Shown here one piece after another: positions 1 through 11,708 of a DNA stretch of 64,000 nt. Origin of the DNA: Heterostelium multicystogenum (taxonomy: Eukaryota; Evosea; Eumycetozoa; Acytosteliales; Acytosteliaceae); assembly GCA_003667245.1 (NCBI GenBank), contig RCNN01000221.1, positions 1 through 64,000 on the forward strand, in the 5' to 3' direction. A program made the position numbers and the translations under genes. The notes under the pieces are model-generated. The model was given only the letters and a program-made list of their open reading frames with translations, made no database searches and was not told where the DNA came from. The number at the start of each line of letters is the position of its first letter. Position 1 is the first letter of the stretch.

Positions 1-598
1 GGACGGAATCTGGAAGTGAGTTACGAATGTGTAAGAGTTCGGTCGCGTTGCTGTGTTGGGCAGCAAAAGACCCTTGCTATTTCCGACTGAAAGACGACCA
101 ATGATTCTAGTACCAGCAATCGATGCTTCGAAAAACTGGAATATGATCTGCAAGTTGCTTTTCGAATGTTCTAAAGAATTGCTTTGAACCGCATTGTCCA
201 ACTAAACAATATGCATTTGTTAATTTAGAAAATACACAATATCACAACTGTTTTCGTATTGAGTTCCTATTTGAAATGATATGATTAATATTCATCATTC
301 GTCAACTCAATCTTTTACCAATAACTATAACAAATAACATTAACTAGTAGCAATAACAATAACAACAATACAACCCAACGAGAATGCTTAAGAGCACCCT
401 ATTAACTAAACCAGCATAAACCAATAAAAAAACATCTAAATTTGCATTAAATGACAATTTGTTTTATCTTTGTTTTAAACTATTGGTTATTAGCTATTAG
501 TTGTTGTATAAATAAGGTTGATGACTACTTTGTGTTGTTGAAGTTATTGTTATTGTTATATTGGTGTTGTTTTGTAATTAATACTAACTTGTTGCCAT
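1..598 (-). CDS. eif6: Translation initiation factor 6 (eIF6), 5' part, partial at window edge
   Basis: eIF6 binds the 60S ribosomal subunit, blocks premature joining with 40S and is needed for 60S biogenesis. Reading minus from 266, the translation gives the family start (TQYENSCDIGVFSKLTN), then CLVGQCGSKQFFRTFEKQL, SIAGTRIIGRLSVGNSKG, LLPNTA and HIRNSLPDS. A 10-nt first coding exon (589-598, ATGGCAACAA) joins by an intron (267-588, GTTAG...ATAG) to exon 2 at 266, making M-A-T-R-T-Q, as expected for eIF6. The frame breaks three times: a G missing in GATATTG near 228, an extra T in the CCAGTTTTT run near 120, and a lost base near the ACGCGACC stretch about position 50. The remainder of the about 245-aa protein lies outside the window. 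Family identity is very sure; the mini-exon is inferred from the splice fit. Confidence 0.9.
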
Positions 599-939
599 TT
601 TATATAATTGACTGTATATGTATATATGTGTGTGAAGGTGTTGTGTCTTGTGTAAAGTTGTTTGTAAAGAAAAAATAAATAAATTAAAGTTGATAATTAA
701 TTATCAAAGATTGTATGTTTGTTTGTATTTATTGTGAAGAAGACAGCTTAGAATTGATATTAGAATGAGAAGCGAAAACAAAAATTAATAAAAAATTAAG
801 AAAATATTTTTTTAAAAACGAACTGACCGACAACGTTACATTGTGCGATTCTTATTTTATTAGCAAAATGGTTCCGTTTCATTTCTAATACTAAAATCAA
901 ATTGCATGATGATCATATTTGTTTTTTACAAATACCCAA
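599..939. other. Upstream region of eIF6, no gene seen
   Basis: AT-rich DNA upstream of the proposed eIF6 start, with runs of A and T and no convincing reading frame on either strand. It probably contains the eIF6 promoter. Confidence 0.5.
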
Positions 940-1395
940 TTAATTGGTTTGGACTATTACAAACATCCTTTGACTTCTATGTATCAATACTGATACCAAT
1001 TTGATTTTGACCATGTCCTTCTTAGTATCAGGAATAACAATACCTGGTCCACAGCTTTGTAATCTGGGGTCACTACTTATTATTATTAAAGGCTCAGAGG
1101 TATCTTGTACAGGAATATTAACTAGACCTCCACCTACCTTCCTTCATATATGGCAGAATATCATTGGAGATCAATCCTCTAACATCAATGCTTAGTATCA
1201 CCTTCAGTGCAATCATATCCACCATTAATTTTTTGTAACAAGCATAACCATAATCTGATCCGTCAATTTTGATTCTATTAGTATTGATCACCAAAAGCGC
1301 TTTTCAAAGGTGACACGAAACATAATTGCCAGCCAACTCTTGAACTGTTTAAGACTGGAGGTGCTTTTGGATAGAAAACAGGAGTTAATTTTTTT
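940..1395 (-). pseudogene. Degraded or frameshifted coding relic, possibly extracellular protein
   Basis: Reading minus, the three frames hand over a protein-like text: LTPVFYPKAPPVLNSSRVGWQ, then GSDYGYACYKK, NGGYDCTEGDTKH, GLISNDILPYMKEG, GGGLVNIPVQDTSEP and SCGPGIVIPDTKKDM. No single open frame covers it and no start codon stands out. The Gly/Pro-rich, beta-strand-like text with Cys recalls the IPT/TIG-type extracellular proteins common in dictyostelids, but that is only an impression. It could be a real gene with several sequencing indels or a decayed copy. Confidence 0.35.
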
Positions 1396-1536
1396 ATTTC
1401 ATCAACTTTTTCTTATCTTTATAGTCATTTAAAAATCACCCCCAACATTGCTAAATGTTGAATACTAAGTTATGTTTTTATTTATTATTAGAACAAAACA
1501 AAATAACAAATAATTTCTTATATATATTATCATAAA

Positions 1537-2084
1537 ATGTTTCGTTCAACAAATGGTTTGTTGTTCATTTTATTTACAACACTATTATGTGCAGAGATCA
1601 CAAAAGCTGATTGTGATCCATTTGCTCCTCCCGATGTCATATGCGATTGTGAAGAAGGTAGTTCTGATGAAAAGACCTATTCACCTGAAGAAGTGTAATA
1701 TTATTTTTGATTCACTCTTTTTTGAAAACCAACAAATTACTAAATTGGATCATTAACAACAGTATTGAATTAATATTATCATATGATTTACTAGATCAAC
1801 AAGATCAATTGGCAAGATTAACGATTGGACATGATAAATTCAACTATGTTCGTGATCTAGAGTTAAATCAAGTTGCTAGATAGAATGAATTTTCTTATTC
1901 AAGGTAAATAACTCACATAGATTCATATTTTTGAGTTAATCTAACAACATCTATTATTATAGTATAGAACGTTTGGATAGAGATATTGGAATTAAATAGT
2001 CTAGAAGACAAAGTTGCTTCTGACTTTGTTGGTGGCGCTGAACAATTGAAATTAATCAAAAATATTCGTCAACAAAAGAATTAA
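1537..2084 (+). CDS. Small secreted coiled-coil protein, frameshifted
   Basis: An ATG at 1537 opens MFRSTNGLLFILFTTLLCAE, a clear signal peptide, followed by a Cys-containing segment DCDPFAPPDVICDCEEG. The frame stops at about 1698, but coding-like text continues in other frames: ILSYDLLDQQDQLARLTIG and KFNYVRDLELNQVA, then ERLDRDIG, then NSLEDKVASDFVGGAEQLKL to a TAA at 2082. The later part is rich in Leu, Asp, Gln and Lys and looks helical or coiled-coil. I do not recognise the family. The breaks may be indels or an unidentified intron (a GTGTAATATT donor near 1695 is possible). Confidence 0.45.
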
Positions 2085-2554
2085 AAGAGATTGGAATAGA
2101 TGTTGTCTGAATCAAACTCAAAAAAACTGATTGTATATACCTGCTTGTATAGATCACTCATGAGTCGTTTTTCTGATATTAATCAGACGACCACCTACTT
2201 CGATTCAGTCCAAAGAAAGTCAGCTACTTTAATCTTTAATCTATTTCAAATTTACTATTGGATAGATAAGTAGCTGTTAGTTAATGCCGTAAGCAATAAT
2301 ATAAAAGGTATCTATACCAACACTAAAGGGAGAAATTCCAATGAAGCAAGAATAAAACTTGTTTCCACTAGTTCAATTTATTAATCATAGTAGACATATG
2401 AAAATAAATCATAATAATAAGAACCTTGGTTTCTTGTGTGCAGTTCAAAATCATTGAAATGAAGGCATAATCAATAATATCAAGGATTTAATTCACATTT
2501 GAATGAAAAGAATTGATAATAAAAATAATTTCAATTACCTACTACTGAATACCA
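2085..2554. other. No gene seen
   Basis: Stop-rich in all frames, AT-rich. It contains a small hairpin (TCTGAT-ATTA-ATCAGA) near 2175-2191 but nothing that can be assigned. Confidence 0.4.
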
Positions 2555-2760
2555 GTATATCCGATAACACAACAATTGGATTTGCATTACAATAAGTGAG
2601 CTGCGATATTTGCATAGGATTGATTTGTAGCTATCTGACCAAATTTATTTTCAAAAGTTACATTTTCTTTAACTGGAAGCCGACCATTTTTAATCATTGG
2701 GATCCCCCAATGTAATTTATGTGATTTGCTAGATCACCATACAGGGCATTTGTGTGTTTA
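2555..2760 (-). pseudogene. Coding relic of unknown family
   Basis: On the minus strand a short frame reads MIKNGRLPVKENVTFENKFG and QIATNQSYANIAAHLL. It is preceded in a neighbouring frame by NALYGDLANHINYIGG and followed in another by CNANPIVVLSDILVF. The text is protein-like with sensible codon use but needs at least two frame changes in 200 bases. Family not recognised. It may be an exon of a damaged gene together with the relic at 940-1395, on the same strand. Confidence 0.35.
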
Positions 2761-4344
2761 GCAAATCATCCAACACTCTGTGATTGGAACCTTTTCAATT
2801 AAAAATAAAAGCCAAAAGTAAACAATCATTTTCATCATTTTTAAAAATAAAAAACTTGATTTTTTTTATTATTAAAAAACAGGAGGCTCCTTCGCTAAAA
2901 CCACCACCATCATATTCTTGATATTTGCAAACAACTACATTTTATTTAATTAAACCTTCATTGTTACCCACCTGCTAAGCATTCTACGCTATCGGACACA
3001 CAATCAAACAGTGCCATTATTTCACCAACATCAACATCATTTCAAATCCACTATTTTTTACCAATTACATTACTACAAATAGCATAGCAAATAATAAAGT
3101 CCACCTCACCATCACTAAACAACTAAACAATTTAGCTTTGCTTGTTGTTTGGTCAACTTAAACAATTACATTTTTAAGACACTCATTCACCTCCTCCGTC
3201 TTTTAGAAATCAACCAAAAGCAAAGTCATTTAGCAAACATAGATATCTAAATCTAAATCTAAATCTAATTATTTAGTTAGTTATACATCAATACAATTTC
3301 CCTTATTTAATTTATTTATTGTTTAAAATTGAAAATTCATTCAATTACAGATCATATATAACCCAAGATCACAACAATCAACCTTCGATCGTCAGATCAG
3401 CACATTACAAATCAATAAAAATCAACAACAACCAAACCAAAAAGTAAAATCAAAAATTAGCAAAAAAGAGTAATTTAATTTAACTTTGAGTCCTCAACAA
3501 TCCATCTTATCTTTATTCACCCATCCCATCGACAACAACAACAGCAATAACAACAGCTACACACATTCATTCACTAAATTTCCGTAAAGTGACATTCATA
3601 AGTAATACCTAAACCCAAGTTACAATTAACAGAGAAGAGCAGAGTATTGGAAAAAGAGTCAGTTACACTCACTCACTTACTGATTCAATTCTGTATGTGT
3701 TTCACTGAATGACAGTATTTTTTGAATTGTAAAAATGAACAAGAATATCATCCAACTTTCCAAACTGTCAATCAAACAATCAAACAACAATACATTCAAA
3801 TCTTTTCAAACACTGGCAAACCTTAGATCCTGACAAGATCATCACTTGATATTCAATTAATTTTAATTTGAAATATCTTTTTTATTTTTAAATTGTTCGT
3901 TTTTCATTGTAAAATCGAAGCTCGAGCTGAAGCATCACAGTCGACCGATTAAAGGAATCACCATCATCAAGTCACACTGACACACTCTCTGCCGCCACCA
4001 CCAAAAGTCCATCAATTCAATTCTATCCATCTCATTTTCAATTTCACCACCACACACCCACACACCACACTGTTATCAAAACGTTCCAACTAAATTTTGT
4101 TATAAAAATTAAAAAAATTTCCAATTTTTCATTTAACGACTTGGGTTTTCTTTGCTGCCAATACTGCACTATAACAACCAACCTGAGATATTTGCATGCC
4201 TCTCAACTAAATATTATTATTATTGTTGTTGTTTTGGTTATTGTGTTCATCCTGATGAGACACTCCTGCCAACATTACATCAATAAATAATAGCAACAAA
4301 AAAACTCAATTCAATCTTAAATTTTTCAAACAAAAAATTCAAAA

Positions 4345-4372
4345 TTATTATTATTATTATTATTATTATTAA
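4345..4372. repeat. TTA trinucleotide microsatellite
   Basis: Uninterrupted TTA/ATT repeat of about nine units in the upstream region of the CH-domain gene. Confidence 0.9.
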
Positions 4373-4699
4373 TAGATTAGTCTGGTTAGGTTAGTTGGTC
4401 CAACCAAACTATAAACTATAATCATAGATATCATCTAAATAGGAAGGAGAAAGAGAAGATAATTGCATTAGGATTAGATGAAACAAAAATTTTAATATAA
4501 TATAATATAATATAGTATATATGTAGTAGTAGTTTCATGATCATCAAATATTTGATTCAGTGTTTTTCATTGTAATAATAACCACCACCACCACCACCAC
4601 AAATCACCATTACCACTAAACTAGTTCACTTCTATATCCAATCAGATTTGATACAGAGCCCTAATTAACTTTATTACTTTCGACTTTTTTAGATAGATT

Positions 4700-4746
4700 T
4701 TTATTTATTTATTATTTATTATTTATTATTTATTTATTTATTTATT
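4700..4746. repeat. TTTA/TTTATTA simple repeat
   Basis: Imperfect run of TTTA and TTATTTA units, about 47 bases, in the AT-rich 5' flank of the CH-domain gene. Confidence 0.85.
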
Positions 4747-4904
4747 CAATTAGATCTAGTTGAATATATTTTCAATCTTTGAACAGTTAGTCAAATCAAT
4801 CAATCAATCAATCTGGTCAATCGATCAAATCACTCAATCAATATAAGGAAAGCCAGAATCAAAATATAGAAATAATATAATAATCATAATATTATTATAA
4901 TAAA

Positions 4905-7900
4905 ATGTCAGAACCACCACAAAAGAAGATCTTGAAGGTCTTTGATCAAGATTCTCTTTATAAAAACTATGGTGGTAGAGCCTAAAACAACTGCCGGAGA
5001 AGTCTGTGAAAAGCTAGGAAAGAAGTTGTTTATGAAAGATGGTGAAATGGAGTTGTTCAATCTCTTTGTCATTGAGGGTGGAGGTATGTTCTCAAGGTTT
5101 AGGAATGGCAGACAGCATGCCATTGCTCCAATAATAATATTATTACTATTTATGCTAACGACATCTCCATCACATAGTCAAGACATCGTTGAAGATGACG
5201 GACTTTCCATATGACACAATTATAAAGTTGGAGAGAAAAAAGATTACAAGTTCTACTTTTGAATATTAAGGTGAGTTTATGAGTTTCCAGGAGCGTGTGG
5301 CTTCGAGTCTGACCGCCGCCGCCACTGGAAAGCCGGCTGGTGGTGCTTCGTCTCCATCTCTGAATGGCAATGCTCCTCCATCTGGATCACCCGCTGCTGC
5401 TTCTCCAAAGATCAGCGCAATAAAGCCCGGTCGCGGCATGTCGGGATGGCTGCTCAGAAAGAAGGCTGGAAAATTCTTCAAGGTATGGTGCGTTGCCAAC
5501 CAGACTACACTATGCTTCTTCTCCAGCCAGGAGGACAAAGAGCCACAGATGGAGTTGGTTCTCGAGAATGCCATCATCGAGCTCAAAGCAAACGAGCAGG
5601 GTGCCCACATCTTGCTGACACTCGCCAACTCTGAAAGACACACATTGATGGCGGAGAATCAGGGAGACTTGCAGGCTTGGGCAAACAGAGTTGGCCGCCA
5701 CCGCAGCATATTCCACAGTGACACAGCGATCGGTAGCCACACCGTCAATGGCATTTGTACCCACAACCAAGGATCTTGGACACATCAAACTACAGGGCAA
5801 ACTCGAAAATATAGATACACAAACAGCAGTACTCAACAGATGGACAGAGTATTTAGTTGGACGACGTGTTTGGTGTCACTCACACCAACGACATTAGCAG
5901 CTGCTACAGCGATGGAGGAGTGCTTATCAATGTAATTGACGCGCTATTTGAGCGTCAAGCAAAGTTTAGAAAAGGAAAGTCAGTTTATGAGATGCAGCAC
6001 AATATTGAGAATGTATTGGAGATGCTCAAGTCGCTGGGTGCCGACTATGGAAAGTTGCTCGCAACCGACATTGTCGACTGCAAGGTTCCAAGAGTCATCT
6101 TGAGACTTCTTTACTCGATTTTCGTCGCCTTCGTAGCAAATGGCGAGAAGGAATATGTAGCAAAAGACAAGCTGATTGGATGGTGCGGAAGAAAAAACTC
6201 TTGAAGTCAGCCGTTCAATTGTAGTTGACTCCCCAACTGCTTTGTTCAATCCACTTGCATTTGCTGCATTGATTTCACGTCAGATTCCAGGTTCAATCGA
6301 TATCGACAGCTTATCTAAAAGATCTAAAGTCGATCAGGCGCAAGCTGTTTTTGGATGCTGCCCATGAGCACTTGAAGATTCCAAAGATTTTGACAGCAAA
6401 CTGTTGGACTGAGGATCACGCAGACGAACGTTCGTTTATGGTTTATTTGTCATTCTTTTACTTCTATCTTTCAGGCGAGGCACCCAACAAGTCACAGCTA
6501 TTACAGAAGTGTTTGACTGAACAGCCAGCAGTCGAGTCGGAGTCTATTGTCTCGGCTAGAGACAAGCAGCTTAAGGCAATGGTCGAGAAGGATGAAGAGA
6601 GAAGAATGAATCAACAAACTAAGCCCGTTGAGGCTGCTGCTAAACCACCTGCCGCAACTACAACCAAGCCAATGGCTAAGCCAGTTGCCAAGCCAATGGG
6701 AAAACCAATGGCCAAACCAGTGGCCACTGCCTCAGAAAATGGAACACCAGTTGCCGCCAAACCAATGGCGAAGCCAATGGCCAAACCAATGGGAAAGCCA
6801 TCACCTGCCCCAAGAACAGGTGCATTGCTAGAAGAGAAAGAGAAACAAGAAGCAAAAAACTCGCCAAAGAAAAGGCTTAAAAAAGAAGCAGAGGAGAAGG
6901 CTGACAGATTGGCAAGACAACTTGAGCTTGAAATGTTGGAGAACGAAATGGAGGAGACCAACGAGCTCCTTGCTGAGCAAAGAAGAATCGAGAGAGAAAG
7001 ATGCAGCAGAGATGGCTCAACTTGAAGAGCTTGAGCGCTTACAGCGTGAAGAGTTCGAGCGAGAAGAGGCAGCCAAGAGATTCCAGAAACACTTTGACGA
7101 GCAACGTATTGAGCGTGAGAAGGAAGAGAAACAAAGACAAGAGAGAGAAAAGGAGAAAGAAAGAGAAAGAGAAGCACAAAGAGCTCAAGAAGAAAAGAGA
7201 AAGAGACAGGAGGAGGAAGAAGAAAGAGAGCGAAAGGAGCAGCAAAAGAAAGCAGAAATAGACACAACTCATCAAGATATATTGGATACTTTAGCCGGTA
7301 TCGATGATGAGTTAGATCAGATTTTAAGAAGAGAGCAAGAGGAGAACCAGAGATTCATAGCTTTGATGGAGCAACAGACTGGAATGAACATTAGCAATGA
7401 CATTTCATATGAGGAGTCACAGCCAAGTAAACACGAGCCTGCACACGAAGAAGTACAGAGCCCTCCACGCAAAGAATCAAACAAACATATCAATGAGCGT
7501 GCATCTATTATAAATGTATTTGATAAACTAGATGAAGAGTTGTCTCACTCGAGAAACAACAGCATATCACAACAGTCCAACCCATCGTCAAAGAGTGGAA
7601 GTGTATCATCGCCACCAGTTACTCCACGTTCTCCCGATAGCACTGTACTTCAAAAGGCATCTAGTATCTCTGCGCCAGAAGCGCCACCATCATCGCCACC
7701 TCCACAGCCACAGCAACAGCAACCACCACAGCCACAACAACAAGAAGCACCACCCGACAATCGTGGTAAAGTAGTAGTAAGAATTTGTTTAGAAGGATTC
7801 GGTGATGTATTGTTTTGTTCATTTGCCATTGGATATGATACACTCTGTGGAAAGGTGCGTCAAATGGTATGCAAGAAGATGAAGGTAGCAATGGAGTTTG

Positions 7901-8058
7901 AGCAAGAGTACTGCCTATATATTGTGCGTGATGGACTTGAGCGTGTGTTGGACGACGACGAAATCCTCTTGGAAGCAGAGGACAAGATTGACAGATTCGT
8001 ATTTAAACTTTCAGACAACTTTGACAGAAAATCAATTATATCTAACCATAGAGGTTAA
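4905..8058 (+). CDS. RA-PH-tandem CH-coiled coil-RA-like cytoskeletal protein (frameshifted in this sequence)
   Basis: The start ATG at 4905 gives MSEPPQKKILKVFDQDSLY, a Ras-association-like beta-grasp segment to about 5265, interrupted by an intron (5084-5177, GTATGT...CATAG). A PH domain follows at about 5438-5690 (GWLLRKKAGKFFKVW; conserved C-terminal Trp in LQAWANRV). Two calponin-homology domains follow: CH1 about 5778-6140 (LNRWTEYLVGRR, SDGGVLINVIDALF, NIENVLEMLKSLG) and CH2 about 6180-6470 (DSPTALFNPLAFAALI, DERSFMVYLSFFYFYL). Then come a KPMAKP repeat, a long charged coiled coil (6830-7265), a Ser/Pro/Gln linker and a C-terminal ubiquitin-like or RA-like domain (KVVVRICLEGFGDVL to FVFKLSDNF). 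This suggests an actin-binding scaffold with Ras and lipid inputs. Frame changes occur near 4965, 5250, 5695, 5870, 6180, 6345 and 7000, several at homopolymers. Domain order is seen; function is inferred. Confidence 0.82.
6666..6802 (+). repeat. Coding repeat, KPMAKP/KPVAKP/KPMGKP units
   Basis: Degenerate tandem of six-residue units (Lys-Pro-Met/Val-Ala/Gly) in the linker between the CH domains and the coiled coil; a flexible basic segment of the CH-domain protein. Confidence 0.85.
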
Positions 8059-8376
8059 GAGTTGTAGCTGTGACCATCCCAATACGATCAACAACAACAA
8101 CAACAATCAACCAATCAATATTTTATTACAATTAACAATTTAAATATGTAAACCAACAATTGTTAATAACAAATAGCATATTATATTATATTATATTATA
8201 CTCTACAAACAAATAAAACAAACAACAAATGAATGTATTATACAAATAAACGAGACCCTTCCAACTATAGTTATCTATTCATAAGTTTTATACTTATTAT
8301 TATTAATATTATGTAAAGTTTAAATTACATTAATCTAATACTAATGTATTCTATTCTATTCTGTTCTATTCTAAAA
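8059..8376. other. Intergenic between convergent genes
   Basis: AT-rich 318-bp spacer between the stop of the CH-domain gene and the stop of the minus-strand PQ-loop gene. It contains CAACAA repeats and ATTAT repeats; presumably both 3' UTRs. Confidence 0.6.
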
Positions 8377-9374
8377 TTATGCTGGATCATGTTTAGGTTT
8401 TAGTGGATGTTGTTGAAGCTTTCTGTAGTCATAGTAGAAATACATGATGAAAATAGATACTGCTTGCCATACGCTGTTGATATAATATAAAGTAGGTCAA
8501 CTTTGATACGGGTGGAATACCAATGCACACTAGATGTTTGGGATTGGTAGGTTAGTCCAGTGATTCAATGGGCTACTCCAATGTCTGCAATCGTGGATAC
8601 ATACTTATTACTCCAGTTACACCACCAATGAAATTTAAATATTGTGAAGGGAGTGATACTCCTGTTGTCGTCTTTGATTTTATACAAACAATCATCTGTG
8701 GCAAATGACTAAGTAGTTGTGTTATTGGTTTGACACTATTCGTAATATCTGGATTATTTGTCCATGGTAATGGTTAGTTGAACTGTCACCTGTTAATTGG
8801 GGTCTAAATATAAGACCGCAGCGATACCTACACATAGTTGAAGGATAGAGATATCCAATAATATAAGGTACCACAGGAAATCCAATCCATGGCAGTGTTT
8901 TATTCGCATTATCCTTTGAATATATTGAAAATCTATTATGTAGATAGTGAAATAATAGAATAGATTAGATTAGAGTGGATTAGAATGGATTCGATTAGAT
9001 TAGTCTAAATTCCGTGATACATACTGGTACATAAATATTGAATGTTGTAAGACATTGATAAAACCATAGAAAACTACATTTATAGATTCTAAACAAAAGT
9101 TAGATGACTGTTAATGACTTACTTAAATATATATATATATATTTATTAATGATTGAGTATACATACCACCGGTAAGAGAACTATTTACTAATAAAAAAGC
9201 TGCACCTATTAGTTTGATAACGATGCTGTGTAATGAAAAGCCTTGAACTGAGCGTCTACTATAATTTAAATACATCTGTGGAACATATTGCAATCCAAAG
9301 CAAACTGATGACATTACACCCAGTGAGTTATACAGTGCTGATTCGAACGGGCTTGTCATCTCTATAAATTTCAT
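8377..9374 (-). CDS. PQ-loop repeat membrane protein (SLC66/cystinosin-like superfamily)
   Basis: Exon 1 starts at 9374 (MKFIEMTSPFESALYNSLG) and contains the first PQ loop, QYVPQMYLNYSRRSVQGFS, followed by a membrane helix (IGAAFLLVNSSLTG). A second short exon near 9030-9095 encodes INVVFYGFINVLQHSIFMY. The next reads LPWIGFPVVPYIIGYLYP, and a fourth has the second PQ loop, LPQMIVCIKSKTTTGVSLPS then YLNFIGGVTGV. The last exon ends VWQAVSIFIMYFYYDYRKLQ...KPKHDPA with TAA at 8377-8379. Two Pro-Gln loops in hydrophobic helices are the hallmark of seven-helix PQ-loop transporters (lysosomal or organellar amino acid/sugar carriers). The substrate cannot be told. Splice boundaries are only partly resolved. 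Confidence 0.8.
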
Positions 9375-10056
9375 ATGTATAACTCTGTTTAAATAGCCAA
9401 AAAATACAAACTAAGATCTAACTATCTAATCTACTACAATTATTAATATAGCAAGAGAATATATTTCCACTATACAATATAAGAATCTATATGTAAATAC
9501 AACACTTTAACAATCCTGATGTTCAAGTGATGACGATGATGATGAATGATGTTTGGTGTATCAAATTGAATTGTTTGTGAATGAATATAATGTTAAACTT
9601 CAAGTTCAAGCGCTAATTAACTAATATAGTTTCTAGAAAGCTAATAATATGATTTACGAATTGATTGACTAAATATGAATAATCATATTGTTGTCGTTGG
9701 TGTTGCTGCTGCTGTTGTTGTTTGTTATGATGACTATCTAACAAATAATATCAGATTGAAGACAGGATGTAAGTTGTTTTTCTACATCAAATTTAATTAA
9801 TTTTGAAATTTTGTTGTGTGACACAATTCAATTGATTGCATCTGGGGGTAGGGGTAATCATTATCCATCGTCAAAGTCGACTGATTCATTGTTGTGAATT
9901 ACAAACCGATACGCAACCCCACTTCACCACCACTACCACCACCACCAAGACGATTGTAATCTTGATAGAATTCTATTGCTATTATTCAAGATCTTATTTT
10001 TATTCATATTATTACTATATACTAGTCATTCATGTTTCTAGTAGAAGTAGAAGTAG
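9375..10056. other. Divergent promoter region
   Basis: Spacer between the divergently transcribed PQ-loop and C2H2 genes. It contains GTTGTTGCTGCTGCTG and CCACCACTACCACCACCACC tracts. A 74-codon open frame here (9836-10060) has no protein-like text and is rejected. Confidence 0.5.
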
Positions 10057-11708
10057 ATGAATCAAACTGAATATCTAAATAGACTTAATCAACTACCTCA
10101 TTTGAGTACAATAAATCATGTGAACCAAAAGGACTGTAAGTATTACATTGTTATATAATATAGATATTTATTAACATACTTTGACTAATGAATGAATAAA
10201 GATCTTGATGAGCTGATTTTGGAACCATTGTCTATCATTACGAATACTCCATTCGATGCTTTTAGCATTTCTTCAGGTTCAAATACATCATCCCCTTTAA
10301 AGCTTAAATCAAGTAGCAGTGCAAGCTCACCTTTAAAGTCAAATGGTCGAGCGTATGATAACAAAGACAGTGATGATAGCAGTAGCACAACGAGCAGTAG
10401 TGATGAGTTCTTCTGTAACGATTGTAATAAGCGATTCCAATCGGAGCAGACTATGAATACGCATCTCAATAGCAGCAAACATATCCAGCAGGTTAAGGAA
10501 AATAAGAAGAAGACAATTACGAATAAATCTTCGGCAAGCACACCTTCACCAAAGAAAAAGCAACAACCACAGCAACAGCAATCAACATCCAGCAATGTCA
10601 ATGATAGCTTCCAAAAGAAACAATTGGAGCTGATGGCAATAGTGCCATCGAAACCAAACCTAACACTCAAGAACTTGTACCAAGCTGCTAAGAACTATAC
10701 TGCTCATCACATGATCAAAAGAAGCTGCACTGTGTCTTCTTAAAATGCTACATTTCCAACAAACCCAAATTCCCCAGCAGCAGCAGCAACAACAACAGGC
10801 TAGAATTGAAGCTGAACCATCAAGAAATCTAAACAATCAATATCAATCAGTGTTACCTCTGGATTTGAAAATAGATATTTGGTCAAAAATTAGCTTGGAA
10901 ACAAAGACACACTTGAATTTCGCAAGGCTGACAAGGTTGTTTGACCGCAAACTCTCTGAACATCACTTCATTCAAGCATTGCTGGGCTGCACAATCATTT
11001 CGTCTTCTGAGCTGAAAGACAAACTATTGGACAATGATTATCTTTCCAATATTCTGATGACATCAGGTGGAAGAGGTGATGTATGTCATCCGCAATCAAT
11101 CATCGAATCACTATCTTCACATATCAACACTCAGAATTCAGAACTAACAGCGGAGCAGAAGCAGCAATTAGAAACAACATTGAATTTCCTGGATGAAATT
11201 GCTGGTGGAATATCTTTTGATAGAATCAATTACAGAGCGATCCTTATTTATCTTCTTTTCCTATGCCATGTCCTCTCAACACAGTAGCTTGAATTCTAGA
11301 TCAAGAATTACACTGCAGCGTATCATTCGTTTGTATGTTGGGCTTGGATTGGACTACATTGTGGTGGACATGTTCTTGACACAGTACAGAGTGTCCAACA
11401 CGACAGAGGAGAAGCAGTCATCACTGATCAATGCATTGAAGTACTCAATGGACATGATGGATCTACTAAAGTTGAGGGAGATCACCAATCTCTACAATGA
11501 ATTCAATCAATCACTCGTGGCCCCACCGACATCGATCCTAGCGGAACAACTTGAATTTCTGATTGCACTTGGCAAATCAGTGATTTCCAACGACTCATTA
11601 CAATTCGACTCCATAAGAGACACCTACGAGAACTTCACAACAACACAACAAGATAAAGACCTAAATGCAATCATCACCAAAGTATATGACAAACTGATGT
11701 TTTTTTGA
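10057..11708 (+). CDS. U1-type C2H2 zinc-finger protein
   Basis: The first exon begins ATG at 10057 (MNQTEYLNRLNQLPHLSTIN). An intron (10136-10201, GTAAGT...AAAG) joins exactly in phase to YLDELILEPLSIIT. A Ser-rich region precedes one zinc finger, FFCNDCNKRFQSEQTMNTHL followed by NSSKH, the C-x2-C-x12-H-x5-H spacing of U1/matrin-type fingers. A basic stretch and Gln run follow, then a long helical C-terminal region (LTLKNLYQAAKNYTAHH, KEAALCLLKMLHFQQTQ, LRLYVGLGLDY-like). Frame changes are needed near 10715 and near 11225; the first cleanly restores KEAALCLLK. TGA at 11706. The finger suggests RNA or dsRNA binding; I do not recognise the C-terminal domain. Confidence 0.75.

Larger units (their letters stand above)
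2761..4904. other. Long upstream region of the CH-domain gene
   Basis: About 2.1 kb without a credible gene. It holds C/A-rich stretches (CAACAACAACAG near 3530-3560, CACCACACACCCACACACCACAC near 4050), a TTA microsatellite, a TTTA-type repeat and tandem CAAT near 4790-4815. The last 400 bases before the ATG at 4905 are extremely AT-rich. Likely promoter and 5' UTR of the next gene; no individual element is certain. Confidence 0.5.

Noticed and set aside
451..678. 75-codon plus-strand open frame
   Set aside because: It overlaps the proposed eIF6 first exon and intron on the other strand, is hydrophobic low-complexity and has no family features.
5266..5643. 125-codon minus-strand open frame inside the CH-domain gene
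   Set aside because: Shadow of the PH-domain coding frame; no independent domain.
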